DNA from: Poriferisodalis sp965198245
GTDB lineage: Bacteria; Actinomycetota; Acidimicrobiia; Acidimicrobiales; Poriferisodalaceae
Direction of reading: 5' to 3'
DNA: 64,000 bases
Assembly: GCF_965198245.1 (NCBI RefSeq)
Contig: NZ_OZ240249.1
Coordinates: forward strand, 1,736,001-1,800,000
Shown: piece after piece, positions 34,210 through 42,938 of the stretch
Position numbering within the stretch: the stretch's first letter is position 1
Layout of the letters: each line of letters begins with the position of its first letter
Program-made: the position numbers and the translations under genes
The notes under the pieces: model-generated
Told to the model about the DNA's origin: nothing
What the model saw: the letters and a program-made list of their open reading frames with translations, nothing else
The model's database searches: none

Positions 34210-35634
34210 CTACCAGTCGTCTGGGCCGAGAATCCACGGTGCGGGGGCGAGCGTGCGCGGCTGGGCAGCCAAGTCGACGGTGGGGTCAATGATGCGCTGG
34301 GCAGGCCGACCGTTCATGGACACCCAGGCATTGGCCCGGACTTCGACATTCTCGACACCGACGTGCCGGTAGTGGTCCTCGATGAGGTGGGCAGTGGCAA
34401 CGATCAGGTCAGGGTGACCACCGGCGCGCTCGGTTTGCCAATCCTCGAGCACAAGGTCTGGGCCGACCATCCAGCGATGGCCCGTCTCTGGGTCCGTCAC
34501 CTCGAACTCCAGATGGGCGGCCTTGTCGGTGAGCATCACGCGCCAAGCCCCCCAGTAGCCCTCCTCGGTCCAGCGCACGTCGCCGGGGTAGGCCAAGTGG
34601 CGCAGCGGAAGCACCAGCTGAATGACAGCCAACGCCATGAGTGCGCCGACGGTCCAGCGGGAGAGCGTCGGCGCCAACCGCTGGCCCGGAACGTCGCCAC
34701 CCGGTGCCTGCTGCCACCCACCCAAGAACAGGCGCTGGCGGCGTCGCCCAATCTGTCGAGGCCAGTCGGGCTCGAAGAAGATCAGAGCTGCCGCGGCCAT
34801 GACCAGGGGGAACACGCCGATGGCGAACAGCGCCCCGGTCGCGAAATGGAAGACCACGGCGACCGTGTATGCCCACGGGCGGCTGCGCCGCCACAGCAAC
34901 CAGCCCACGATGGTGCAGTCGAATGCCGCAGCTCCCCAGCTCGCGACGACCGCGACCCATTCCTGGCCCAGCAGCGGTCCGACGAGCCAGGTATCGGCGC
35001 GGTCGGCTAGCCACAGCCGCAGCGGCAGGCCATGGCCGAGCCAGTCCGCATTGAGCTTGGCGAGGCCCGCGAACACATACACGACGCCTACTTGTGCTCG
35101 CAGCGCCCACACCACGACGGCGGGCAGCAGCGCACAGGACTGGACTCGACCAGTGCGGGCATCGAGCGACCAGTGGTGATGGGCCGGCAGCATTGCCAGC
35201 ACGAGCGCGCACAGCGTGACGAACCAGTAGTGATTCAAGTAGAGCGTCGCTTCGATCAGCTCGAGATAGGTGAAACTCGCCAGGAACACCCAACACGCGA
35301 TGCGGTAGCGCCATCCCAGCGCCATCGCCACCCCGGCTGCGCCCACGAGTCCCGCGACCACGTGAAGCCACGGCGCTGACAGCGGCTGTACCCAGCCGAA
35401 GCCCGGGTAGGTCAGGTGGGCGCGGGGTGTCAGGTAGAGCTGTTCGACCCAGCCATTCGCCAGGAAGCGCAATGCTGCGAGTGCAGCGATGGCACCGAAG
35501 GCGATCCGGAAGACGGCTACGGAGTCGGCGCAGACTGCGCGGCGTGCTGCCGCCGTGATGGCCTGGACGCGGCGAGACCCCGGCGACCTGCGTGCGAGAT
35601 GCGTGTCGTCAGGCAGAGCTGTCGCCGTCGGCAT
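34210..35634 (-). CDS. HTTM-domain membrane protein (vitamin K-dependent carboxylase-like)
   Basis: A 474-residue integral membrane protein of the HTTM (horizontally transferred transmembrane) family, the bacterial relatives of gamma-glutamyl carboxylase. Several membrane spans are visible, e.g. FRIAFGAIAALAALRFLAN, VVWALRAQVGVVYVFAGLAKLNADW (family core) and the last IQLVLPLRHL. The soluble C-terminal part contains EGYWGAWRVMLTDKA and DPETGHRWMV. Its ATG overlaps the end of the upstream imelysin-like gene by 26 bp, so it is the last gene of a four-gene operon with iron-linked partners. The chemistry of bacterial HTTM proteins is largely unknown. Confidence 0.87.
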   Translation of the reverse strand: MPTATALPDDTHLARRSPGSRRVQAITAAARRAVCADSVAVFRIAFGAIAALAALRFLANGWVEQLYLTPRAHLTYPGFGWVQPLSAPWLHVVAGLVGAAGVAMALGWRYRIACWVFLASFTYLELIEATLYLNHYWFVTLCALVLAMLPAHHHWSLDARTGRVQSCALLPAVVVWALRAQVGVVYVFAGLAKLNADWLGHGLPLRLWLADRADTWLVGPLLGQEWVAVVASWGAAAFDCTIVGWLLWRRSRPWAYTVAVVFHFATGALFAIGVFPLVMAAAALIFFEPDWPRQIGRRRQRLFLGGWQQAPGGDVPGQRLAPTLSRWTVGALMALAVIQLVLPLRHLAYPGDVRWTEEGYWGAWRVMLTDKAAHLEFEVTDPETGHRWMVGPDLVLEDWQTERAGGHPDLIVATAHLIEDHYRHVGVENVEVRANAWVSMNGRPAQRIIDPTVDLAAQPRTLAPAPWILGPDDW

Positions 35635-36874
35635 CGCTGAAGCCGATCGTCACGCCGAGCTGCGCGACAACCTCGGTCGAGATGGTGATCTGCAGCGCCT
35701 TGAGCGCCGCACGCGCCCTTGACACCGTGGCCGAATCGTTCACGACGGCATCCCGCAAGGGCCCCTCGACTTGCTCAAGCGTCGTCTGCGCGTCGTGGAA
35801 TTGGTCGGTCAGACGCGAGACGAGATCGTCGTCGAGAAGCAAGCGAAAGCCGCTGGATTCGTCGAAATCGAAGATCATCCCGGCCTCGGTAGCGATCGAG
35901 ATCGCGTGATCGGTGCCCAGCAGGACCGCACGCAAGCCGTCGAGGTGGGCGCCCATGTCGGCCGCGCCGAGACCCAATGGCCCCTCGACGACAGCATCGA
36001 GCCTGGTCTCAGCCGAGGTCTCCCCGAGCGCACGCCCAAGTTCCATGTCGGTCATGGCCTCCAGCAGGAAAATGGCTTCATTGACGAGTCGGTCAACACC
36101 CATCTCTGCGTCGGGAGCGATGAGCTTGAACAGCGGTTCGTCGCCGTCGACGATGAGCCACGCGTCGCCCAAGATCAGCTCAGATTCCTCCAGCATCACC
36201 TCCCCGACGCTGCTGAGGTACTCGCATCGACGCTGTGCAGTTCCAGCGGACGGGGGTGGGGGCTGCTCATCGGCAAGATGCAGCGCGAGCAGGTGCTCCG
36301 CCGCGCCAAGGCCGCGCTGGTCAGCACCAGAGCGCTTTCCAATGCGCTCAGGGGTCAGGTCCTTCGACTCGTCCAGCAGCAGCGACGTGATGTCGTCGGT
36401 CGAGATCGGCCAGTCGATGACCGCCCAGGAACGGCGCTCGGTCACCGAGTCGATCTGCATCGCCGCCGTGTACGACCACGTATGCCGCATCGCCACGATT
36501 GCGTCTGTCGCGGCGCCGGCGATATTCCCGTCCAGGTGCTTGGGTGTTGCGCAGAGTTCATCGATGCTGTCCACCAGAATCTGGGCCTGGGCGTTGAGCC
36601 GGAGTTGGTTGGCAAAGGCCTCGGCGGCGGCCGCGTTGACGGCTGCCTCTCGCGGGGTTGCGCCGCTGGAGCAGCCGGCAACGACCAGCGCGCACGCCGC
36701 CAAGATGCGAAACGCCGGTCGTCGCCGCTGAGAGGTTGAGCCGGCAGGCGAAGCCGTGTCCCGAACGGCCAGTGAGCCCGTGTCGAATGAGGACTGGGCA
36801 TAAGAGCGGGAAGCAACAGGAGGCGCGACGAAAGGGCTTGCGAACTCGCGCCTCGGATTGGTGTGCTTCATCAT
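35609..36874 (-). CDS. Imelysin-like (M75) lipoprotein
   Basis: A 421-residue predicted lipoprotein. After an unusually long N-terminal extension there is a hydrophobic segment and lipobox (FRILAACALVVAGC), then an all-helical imelysin-like domain with QAQILVDSIDELC, RHTWSYTAAMQID and a second repeat-like half. Imelysin-like proteins (IrpA, AlgP7/EfeO relatives) bind iron in the periplasm or cell envelope. The canonical GxHxxE motif is not obvious here, unlike its neighbour. The ATG overlaps the preceding stop (TGATG), showing translational coupling with the di-heme protein. Confidence 0.78.
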   Translation of the reverse strand: MMKHTNPRREFASPFVAPPVASRSYAQSSFDTGSLAVRDTASPAGSTSQRRRPAFRILAACALVVAGCSSGATPREAAVNAAAAEAFANQLRLNAQAQILVDSIDELCATPKHLDGNIAGAATDAIVAMRHTWSYTAAMQIDSVTERRSWAVIDWPISTDDITSLLLDESKDLTPERIGKRSGADQRGLGAAEHLLALHLADEQPPPPSAGTAQRRCEYLSSVGEVMLEESELILGDAWLIVDGDEPLFKLIAPDAEMGVDRLVNEAIFLLEAMTDMELGRALGETSAETRLDAVVEGPLGLGAADMGAHLDGLRAVLLGTDHAISIATEAGMIFDFDESSGFRLLLDDDLVSRLTDQFHDAQTTLEQVEGPLRDAVVNDSATVSRARAALKALQITISTEVVAQLGVTIGFSDADGDSSA

Positions 36875-38319
36875 CACTGCGCCTCCAAGAACGCGACAAG
36901 TCTCTGGCGCACTTCTGCCGGTGAGAGACGGAACGCCTCGCGCGCCGCTTCGGCCTCGCCGCCGTGCCAGAGAATGGCTTCCTCCAGCGTGCGAGCCCGT
37001 CCATCGTGCAATAGGAAGCGCTCGCCGTTCACGGCCTCGATGAGCCCGATGCCCCACAGCGGCGGGGTCCGCCACTCGGACCCGCTCGCCTCGAAATTGC
37101 CTTGGCCGTCGGCAAGCCCTTCGCCCATCTCGTGCAGCAGCAGGTCGGTGTAGGGGTGGATGACCTGATCGGCCAGCGTGGCGATGTTCGAAGGGCCGGT
37201 GCGGTGTCGCCGCGTGTGGCACGAGGCACAACCGAGATCATCGAAGGCCTCGCTGCCGGCTCGTACGTCGGGATCCTCGATGTCTCGCATGGCTGGCACC
37301 GACAGTGTCCGGGCGTACAGCACCACGGGCAACAGCCGGTTAGCGGGAATCTCGGGCGAGCCGCCGTTCTGCGCCGCCGCGCAGGCAGTCTGCGCGCCCG
37401 GACAGTTCTCGTTCGGTTGCGCATCGGACGTGATGCCGATGTCGCCGATGAATGCTCCAGTGACCTGCGCACCGATGCTCGCGACGTTGGCCTTCCAGCC
37501 GAATCGCCCGATCACGCGCTGTTCGGAGGCTGCGTCCCATACCCAATTCGGTCGTCCTGAAATGCCGTCGCCGTCGGCGTCGTCGGGATCAGCGTTAGCG
37601 AGCAGCGATGCCTCAGGGATCGCTTCGAGCAGACCCATGCCGATGATCTGGGGCGCGAGCCGGGGCCCGATCGTGACGCGCTGGTGCAGCGCGCCGAACG
37701 CCAAGTTCTCGATCGAGTACTCCGGCGCACGCAATTCGTACGGTGTGCCGTCGCCGTAAGTGCCTTCGATGAGGCGGTACGTGACGCTGAGCGCACCTTC
37801 GGGTTCCACGCCGAGAATTGCCCGGTCCTGCAGTTGGCTGCCGTAGGTCGGGTCCGCAAGCTGTGCACCGGTCACGGGATCGCGTTCGGGCAACGACAGC
37901 CTGACCAGCAGCCCGAGTCGGGATACCTCGGGCAGGACACCGTCCACAGTCGGCAACGCCGGCTTGCCCCGCCCGTCACGGATATGGCACGACGAGCAGG
38001 CCTGAGCATTGAACGTCGGCCCGAGCCCGTCGCGAGCATCGGTGGACGCCGGGGCAATCACCCAGTTCTGGGTGAAGAAGCTGTCGCCGACTTCGAATGC
38101 CCGACGTTCGGCGTTGGTCAGCTGTGGAGCTGGCAGGCCGAAGGAGTTCTGGGACGCATCAAGGCGCGTCGTGGCCCCTCCAAGGTGCGAATCCAAGGAG
38201 GGGCCACTGCCGCACGCCGCCACCAGCAGTGCAGCCGCCGCAGCTGCTTGCCGGTGGACCGGGAGAGTCCGCAGCTTCCTGCTGAGACGAACGGCTCTAG
38301 CTGACGTTGATCGCGACAC
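36874..38319 (-). CDS. Di-heme DUF1111 oxidoreductase (thiol oxidoreductase-like, c-type cytochrome)
   Basis: A 481-residue lipoprotein with two heme-binding motifs: CSSCH in FNAQACSSCHIRDGRGKPA, near the N-terminus, and CASCH in DLGCASCHTRRHRTGP. It resembles DUF1111 proteins, distant relatives of MauG/di-heme peroxidases. The C-terminal TPPLWGIGL, FLLHDGRARTLEEAILWHGGEA is the family end. The signal segment is AAAAAALLVAAC. The GTG at 38319 overlaps the upstream imelysin gene by 23 bp and is the only common start close to the signal peptide. In other bacteria such genes sit between imelysin genes in iron-repressed loci, as here. Confidence 0.87.
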   Translation of the reverse strand: MSRSTSARAVRLSRKLRTLPVHRQAAAAAALLVAACGSGPSLDSHLGGATTRLDASQNSFGLPAPQLTNAERRAFEVGDSFFTQNWVIAPASTDARDGLGPTFNAQACSSCHIRDGRGKPALPTVDGVLPEVSRLGLLVRLSLPERDPVTGAQLADPTYGSQLQDRAILGVEPEGALSVTYRLIEGTYGDGTPYELRAPEYSIENLAFGALHQRVTIGPRLAPQIIGMGLLEAIPEASLLANADPDDADGDGISGRPNWVWDAASEQRVIGRFGWKANVASIGAQVTGAFIGDIGITSDAQPNENCPGAQTACAAAQNGGSPEIPANRLLPVVLYARTLSVPAMRDIEDPDVRAGSEAFDDLGCASCHTRRHRTGPSNIATLADQVIHPYTDLLLHEMGEGLADGQGNFEASGSEWRTPPLWGIGLIEAVNGERFLLHDGRARTLEEAILWHGGEAEAAREAFRLSPAEVRQRLVAFLEAQ

Positions 38320-39502
38320 CAATGGCTTCGGCTCCGACCACGATCGTGTCGGTCTGGTCTTCGAGCAATTCGATGGCAGCGAGCACCGAGCGCCTGCCTG
38401 GGTCATCGTCGGAGACGTCCTCGGTGAGGTGCCGGTCGAACGGTGCGGGAATCGCAGCGGTGGCCACCAAGCTCGCCGCGATCTTGGCGCGGAGCTGGTC
38501 CGCCAGGTCGGCGTCAGCCTCGGCGATCACGTCGAGAATGCTGGTGCCGCTCAGACCCAGCGGGTAGTCGGCGGTCAGCACCATTGCAATGCCCTTGGCG
38601 TTGCCGACGATGTCGGCGGTCGTGTTGTCGGAGAAGCACGAGTGCTCGTCTTCCTGCGAGCGTGCCTCGTAGGCGACGTTCATCCGCTCGCCTGCCAGCT
38701 CGCCCCGCGACAGCTCGCCGACGCCGGTGATGGCCAGCCGTAGTGCCTCCGGGGCATCGAGTGCCTCGAACTCCGAGCGGTAGTTGCTGCTATCTGGCGA
38801 CCAAGCTGCGACCAACTCCTCAAGATGTTGCACCAGCAGGTCGCTGGACACGGCGAGATAGGCGGCCCTGCGGTCGGCGTTGTCAGCAGTCGTGTAGTCG
38901 CTGAGCGGGCGTGCGCCTGGGCCGTCGCCGGAGAGGTCCTGGCCCCACAGGAGGAACTCGACTGCGTGCCAGCCCGTCGAGACATTGGCCTCGCCGCCCA
39001 TCTCGTTGAGTTCCACCAGTAGATCGGCGTCGATGGTCGGATAGGTGGCTGGATCGTTCACGATGCCCGCAGTGGGAGTGCCCTCGACGTAGTCGATGTA
39101 GGCCTCGTCGAGAGGCCACGCATTGATGAGACCCTCGGTGCCGGTCTCGGCGTCATCGATGGGGCCGCCATAGAAGCGGAAGGCCTCGGTGGGGCCGTAG
39201 TCGTCCCGAGCGATGAGCCAAGCACGTTTCGCCGCCTCGAGCGTCGACGGGGTCGGGTTGGCCAGGAACGTGTCGATGGCAGCATCCATGGCCCGAGCAG
39301 ACGTCAGGCTCGCCGAGTACGCCGCGTGGACGCCAGCCGCGTAGGTCTCGACGGCATCTTCCATCGTCGCGTCCGAGGGGCCGCTGCTGCCGCACGACGC
39401 CGCCAGCAGTGCCGCCACAGCGACGACGGCTGCGAGCCATGCACCCCTGCGGGAGCGACTGTCGCGATGCTTGGTTCGAGATTTGGTCCGAGGATTGAGC
39501 AT
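38297..39502 (-). CDS. Imelysin (peptidase M75-type) iron-binding lipoprotein
   Basis: 401 residues with a lipoprotein signal (LAAVVAVAALLAASC). The imelysin domain shows the GxHxxE metal motif in STGWHAVEFLLWGQDL, with a long helical bundle before (AKRAWLIARDDYGPTEAFRFY) and after it. Related proteins (IrpA, ICMP) are needed for growth in low iron. First gene of the operon imelysin - DUF1111 - imelysin-like - HTTM, all overlapping. The ATG at 39502 lies 8 bp after an AT-rich promoter with an inverted repeat, pointing to repression by a metal-responsive regulator (inference). Confidence 0.88.
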   Translation of the reverse strand: MLNPRTKSRTKHRDSRSRRGAWLAAVVAVAALLAASCGSSGPSDATMEDAVETYAAGVHAAYSASLTSARAMDAAIDTFLANPTPSTLEAAKRAWLIARDDYGPTEAFRFYGGPIDDAETGTEGLINAWPLDEAYIDYVEGTPTAGIVNDPATYPTIDADLLVELNEMGGEANVSTGWHAVEFLLWGQDLSGDGPGARPLSDYTTADNADRRAAYLAVSSDLLVQHLEELVAAWSPDSSNYRSEFEALDAPEALRLAITGVGELSRGELAGERMNVAYEARSQEDEHSCFSDNTTADIVGNAKGIAMVLTADYPLGLSGTSILDVIAEADADLADQLRAKIAASLVATAAIPAPFDRHLTEDVSDDDPGRRSVLAAIELLEDQTDTIVVGAEAIGVAINVS

Positions 39503-39509
39503 GGCAGGC

Positions 39510-39538
39510 AGTTAAGCATTCTTAACACAAATTGTCAA
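39510..39538 (-). promoter_or_regulatory. Promoter and inverted repeat of the imelysin operon
   Basis: On the minus strand TTGACA (39538-39533) is followed after 17 bp by an extended -10-like TGCTTAACT. Overlapping the -10 is GTTAAG-CATT-CTTAAC (39511-39526, plus-strand reading), a perfect 6-4-6 inverted repeat. The local AT richness contrasts with the genome. A repressor bound here would block the promoter. It loosely resembles DtxR/IdeR-type iron boxes, but the core differs. Confidence 0.55.
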
Positions 39539-39682
39539 CCCATTAGTATATAAATCTGCAAGCAAGGTTTACTTGTGCCGCCTGCAGGGGTTGCCGTGAG
39601 ACTTCAAGGCACCTGTGAGCGGAGCATCTAGCGTTTCGGCCGGAGTCTGGACAGCAAGCCCGAGCGAGGACGGAGCGTCGCC

Positions 39683-40918
39683 ATGGGGAAGCCTCGACAG
39701 TTCATGCCGATGCACCGGCCGTCGCGGGCGCTGGCGCTGCTCCTTGCAGTTCTCCTGCTGGCAGCTGCGTGCGCTGGCAACGATTCCGACGTCGACGGCT
39801 TCGACGGAACCGTCCGCCTGGGCGCTGCGCTCAGTGAGACGGGCAGGTTCGCCATGGAAGGCGAGGACTCGCGCCAGGGCTATGACACCTGGGTTCGCTG
39901 GGTCAACGAGGAATACGGGGGCATCCGCATCGGCGACGGTCGTTACCGGGCGGAGATCGTCTACGAAGACGACGAGTCCGACGCCGACACGGCCGCCGAA
40001 CTCGTGCAGCAGCTCATAGACGACGAGATCGATTTTCTGCTCGGCCCGTACTCCAGCGGCCTGACCGGCCCAGCGAGCGCTGTGGCCGAGGCCAACGACG
40101 TCATCATGGTGGAGGGCAACGGCGCCTCGGACACGCTCTTCGACCGGGGCTTCCGCAACCTGTTCCTCGTTGCCACCATTGCCACCGATTACACGCGGTC
40201 GGGCATCGAGGCGCTCGCCGCCCAAGGCGCACAAACCGCAGTCATCGCCCACGTGGACACGCCGTTCGCTACCTCGGTCGCCGGCGGCGCACGCCGCCAC
40301 CTCGAAGCAAACGGCATTCAGGTGCTAGCGGTGGAGGCATATCCCGAAGGCGTTGAGGACGTCTCGGATCTCATGGCGAAGCTCGATGGGCTCGACCCTG
40401 ACGTGTTCATCGGGGGCGGCCACTACAGCGACGCAGTGCTGTTCCTGCAATCAGCGCAGGAACTCGGCATCCGCTTAGATGCGATGCTCATCACCGTCGG
40501 GCCCTCTAACCCACAACTGGTCGACGACCTCGGCGCCAGCGTCCACGGCGTGCTCGGACCGACGCAGTGGGAGCCCGCAATGGCCTACGAAGGTTCGTAC
40601 TTCGGAAGCGCTGCGGACTATGCGGACTACTACGAGAGTCTCTGGGGCGAGCGGCCCGTCTACCAGGCCGCCAGCTCGACTGCGGCCGCCCTTGCGCTCC
40701 ACCTCGCAATTGAGGCGGCGGACAGCCTCGACGCCGATGAAGTACGCGAGGCCCTTCGAGAACTCGACGTCGAGACGTTCTACGGGCCGATTCGCTTCGA
40801 CGAGCGAGGCGTCAACGTCGCGAAGCCAATGGGCACCGTCCAGGTGCAGGACGGTCAGATCGTCGTCGTTGCACCCGACGCTGCGGCCATGGGGAAGCTG
40901 GTCTACCCGGCGCGTTAG
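39683..40918 (+). CDS. ABC-type branched-chain amino acid/amide substrate-binding lipoprotein
   Basis: A 411-residue type I periplasmic-binding-fold lipoprotein (LivJ/UrtA-like). Lipobox LLLAAAC; binding domain with VRLGAALSETGRFAMEGEDSR, LVQQLIDDEIDFLLGPYSSG, VMVEGNGASDTLF-type and PVYQAASSTAAALALHLAIEA segments. There is no permease or ATPase gene next to it, so it is an orphan receptor that may serve a transporter encoded elsewhere, or a sensor. ATG start at 39683; a second ATG at 39704 is also possible. Divergent from the imelysin operon. Confidence 0.85.
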   Translation: MGKPRQFMPMHRPSRALALLLAVLLLAAACAGNDSDVDGFDGTVRLGAALSETGRFAMEGEDSRQGYDTWVRWVNEEYGGIRIGDGRYRAEIVYEDDESDADTAAELVQQLIDDEIDFLLGPYSSGLTGPASAVAEANDVIMVEGNGASDTLFDRGFRNLFLVATIATDYTRSGIEALAAQGAQTAVIAHVDTPFATSVAGGARRHLEANGIQVLAVEAYPEGVEDVSDLMAKLDGLDPDVFIGGGHYSDAVLFLQSAQELGIRLDAMLITVGPSNPQLVDDLGASVHGVLGPTQWEPAMAYEGSYFGSAADYADYYESLWGERPVYQAASSTAAALALHLAIEAADSLDADEVREALRELDVETFYGPIRFDERGVNVAKPMGTVQVQDGQIVVVAPDAAAMGKLVYPAR

Positions 40919-40944
40919 CGGAGCGACACGGTGCTCGCCGCCAG

Positions 40945-41514
40945 CTAGCGACCCATCGTGAAGAACTCGTCGTTGGGTCGCATGGACGTCAGGTGCGCCA
41001 TGCGGTTCGACAGTGCGAACAGCCCAGTGATCGCGCCGATGTCCCAGATGTCGTCGTCGCTGAAGCCATGTGCCCGCAGCTCTTCGTGATCGGCGGTCGA
41101 CGCCGACGCCGGTTCACGGCACATCTTCAAGGCGAAGTCGATCATTGCCCGTTGCCGGTCGGTGACGTCGGCCTTGGCGGGGTCCACCGCGAGCTGATCG
41201 GCCAGGAACGGATCCTTCGCACGGATTCGCAGGATCGCGCCGTGCGCCACGACGCAGTACACGCAGTCGTTGGCGCCGCTGGTGGCCACCACGATCATCT
41301 CCCGCTCCGCCTTGCTGAGCCCGCTGGGGCCCTCCATCAACGCGTCGTGGTACGCCATGAACGCCCGCATCTCGTCTGGCCGGTGCGCCAGGGCGAGGAA
41401 CACGTTGGGCACAAATCCGGTCTTGGACTGGATCAGCTCGATGCGCTCGCGCAGGTCGTCGGGCATGTCCGCAATGTCGGGCACGGGGAACGTCGAGATG
41501 GCTGGCTCGGTCAT
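40945..41514 (-). CDS. AhpD-like / carboxymuconolactone decarboxylase-family protein (peroxidase-related)
   Basis: A 189-residue alkylhydroperoxidase D-like protein. The redox CxxC and proton relay are in NDCVYCVVAHGAILR, preceded by LSKAEREMIVVATSGA. IWDIGAITGLFALSNRMAHLT ends the domain. The peroxidase-related group of about 190 residues fits in length. It probably reduces peroxides with a thiol donor. Divergent from the ParDE module, with a perfect palindrome in the gap. Confidence 0.85.
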   Translation of the reverse strand: MTEPAISTFPVPDIADMPDDLRERIELIQSKTGFVPNVFLALAHRPDEMRAFMAYHDALMEGPSGLSKAEREMIVVATSGANDCVYCVVAHGAILRIRAKDPFLADQLAVDPAKADVTDRQRAMIDFALKMCREPASASTADHEELRAHGFSDDDIWDIGAITGLFALSNRMAHLTSMRPNDEFFTMGR

Positions 41515-41613
41515 GCCCGCAGCCTAGGGAGCGATCCAGCAACGGTTCCGTTGAGGGCTCCAGCGGTTGCGGTCGTCGAACAGAGCCGGTCGGAGCCGGT
41601 GTAGCCGCTCATT

Positions 41614-41632
41614 GTTGACAACAGTTGTCAAC
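41614..41632. promoter_or_regulatory. Perfect palindrome upstream of parDE (operator)
   Basis: GTTGACAACAGTTGTCAAC is a perfect 9-1-9 inverted repeat and contains TTGACA, a potential -35 element. It ends 17 bp before the GTG proposed for the antitoxin. Autoregulation by the ParD ribbon-helix-helix protein is the likely use. Confidence 0.6.
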
Positions 41633-41649
41633 TAGTGGAGACTGGCGAT

Positions 41650-41901
41650 GTGAGCCGGAACACGATGAGTTTTGCACTTCCCGAGTCGATGCGGAGCTAC
41701 ATCGACGAGCGCGTTCGAGGCGGAGACTACGGCAATACCAGTGAGTATCTGCGCGAACTCATCCGGCGTGATCAGCAAGACGAGGCGGCGCGTCGCTTCC
41801 GCCTGTTGATTGCTGACGGGCTCGAGTCGGGTGAGGGCCGTCCGTTGACGTCCGAGGTCGTCGATGATCTTCGCGCCCGGGCACTCGGCCGAGCAGAGTG
41901 A
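41650..41901 (+). CDS. parD: ParD-like antitoxin
   Basis: An 83-residue ribbon-helix-helix protein, MSRNTMSFALPESMRSYIDE, then GGDYGNTSEYLRELIRRDQ, the classic ParD pattern. The C-terminal tail (RPLTSEVVDDLRARAL) binds the toxin. GTG at 41650 is preferred by similarity to ParD starts; a GTG at 41635 and ATG at 41665 are alternatives. Stop overlaps the toxin start by 4 bp. Confidence 0.87.
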   Translation: MSRNTMSFALPESMRSYIDERVRGGDYGNTSEYLRELIRRDQQDEAARRFRLLIADGLESGEGRPLTSEVVDDLRARALGRAE

Positions 41902-42224
41902 GCGAAGTCCGACTGCGCCCGCTGGCCGAGGCTGACTTGGTTGAGCGGAGCGAGTACTACCGGTCCGAGGGCGGTGATGAACTCGGCCGTCGGTTCTTTG
42001 ACGCGGCGATCGAGTCGTTGCGAGATATCGAGCGCATGCCTGGAGCTGGCTCGCTGCGGATCGGGGAGATGTGCGGCGTAGATGGCCTGCGGTCCCGCCG
42101 GCTGACCGGGTTTCCGTGCGGCTGGTTCTACTTGGAGCGGGATGACCATGCCGATGTGGTCCGCCTGCTTGCCTACGCCCAGGATCTCGCGACGATCTTG
42201 GGTGACCTGCGCCAAGACTGGTGA
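41898..42224 (+). CDS. parE: ParE-family toxin
   Basis: A 108-residue RelE/ParE-superfamily toxin. VRLRPLAEADLVERSEYY is the family start, RIGEMCGVDGLRSRRLTGFPCGWFYLERDDHADVVRLL the central sheet, and the C-terminal AYAQDLATILGDL completes it. ParE toxins inhibit DNA gyrase. The GTG overlaps the antitoxin stop (GTGA), indicating coupled translation. Length and motifs suggest an intact toxin. Confidence 0.85.
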   Translation: MSEVRLRPLAEADLVERSEYYRSEGGDELGRRFFDAAIESLRDIERMPGAGSLRIGEMCGVDGLRSRRLTGFPCGWFYLERDDHADVVRLLAYAQDLATILGDLRQDW

Positions 42225-42332
42225 GGCAAGAGTCCTCGCTGCACGACATCTCCTATCGGCGCAGCCGCTCAGAGCGGCGGCGGGCGGGCGGGCCTCCTAC
42301 ATTCAGGGAGCCGATGAGAGGACTGCCTTCCG

Positions 42333-42938
42333 ATGCACCTGCCACGACCCACCTCCCCGCGCCTCGAGCCGATCCCCAAAGTCGCCGAGCGAGCTCGCGA
42401 GGTCATGGAGTCTTCGTTCGCCAACGCCGTCAATGTCATCGCGACCATTGCTCACAGCCGGCCCATCTCCAAGGCGTTCGGCGAATTCGCGCAGACCATC
42501 CTGTTCAAGGGCGACCTGTCCCGGCGCGACGTCGAGATAGCCGTGCTGCGCATGGGCTGGAACTGCCAGTCCGTGTACGAGTTTGGCCAGCACACGTTGA
42601 TCGCCCGGGCTGAGGTCATGACCGAAGAGGAGATCTACCTCGTCACCCGGCCGATCGCCGAGGGCAACTGGACGCCAGCTGAAGCCGCTGTCTTGCAAGT
42701 GGTGGACGACCTGTACTCCGACGACTGCGTCTCCGACGCCACCTGGGCCGAGGCCAAGGCGCACTTCAGCGAAGCCGAGATGGTGCATCTCATCGCTGCG
42801 GCGGGCTGCTACCGCATGGTGAGCGGCCTGCTCAACAGCACTGGCGTGCAGCGCGACGAAGGCGTCCCCGACTGGCCCACCGCCTCGACGCCCACATTAG
42901 GCGGGAGTGCGATAAGCAAACCCGCGTGCGAACCATGA
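42333..42938 (+). CDS. Carboxymuconolactone decarboxylase-family protein
   Basis: 201 residues of the CMD/AhpD-like helical fold. ILFKGDLSRRDVEIAVLRMGWNCQSVYEFGQHTLIARA corresponds to the core, but a single Cys (NCQSVYE) replaces the CxxC of AhpD, so a thiol peroxidase role is less likely. VHLIAAAGCYRMVSGLLNS follows. The ATG at 42333 is used. The last codons overlap the start of the CWB2 protease gene by 13 bp. Confidence 0.8.
   Translation: MHLPRPTSPRLEPIPKVAERAREVMESSFANAVNVIATIAHSRPISKAFGEFAQTILFKGDLSRRDVEIAVLRMGWNCQSVYEFGQHTLIARAEVMTEEEIYLVTRPIAEGNWTPAEAAVLQVVDDLYSDDCVSDATWAEAKAHFSEAEMVHLIAAAGCYRMVSGLLNSTGVQRDEGVPDWPTASTPTLGGSAISKPACEP

Noticed and set aside
39511..39526. Classical Fur box or IdeR box at the imelysin promoter
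   Set aside because: The inverted repeat does not match either consensus well enough to name the regulator, so only a generic operator is claimed.
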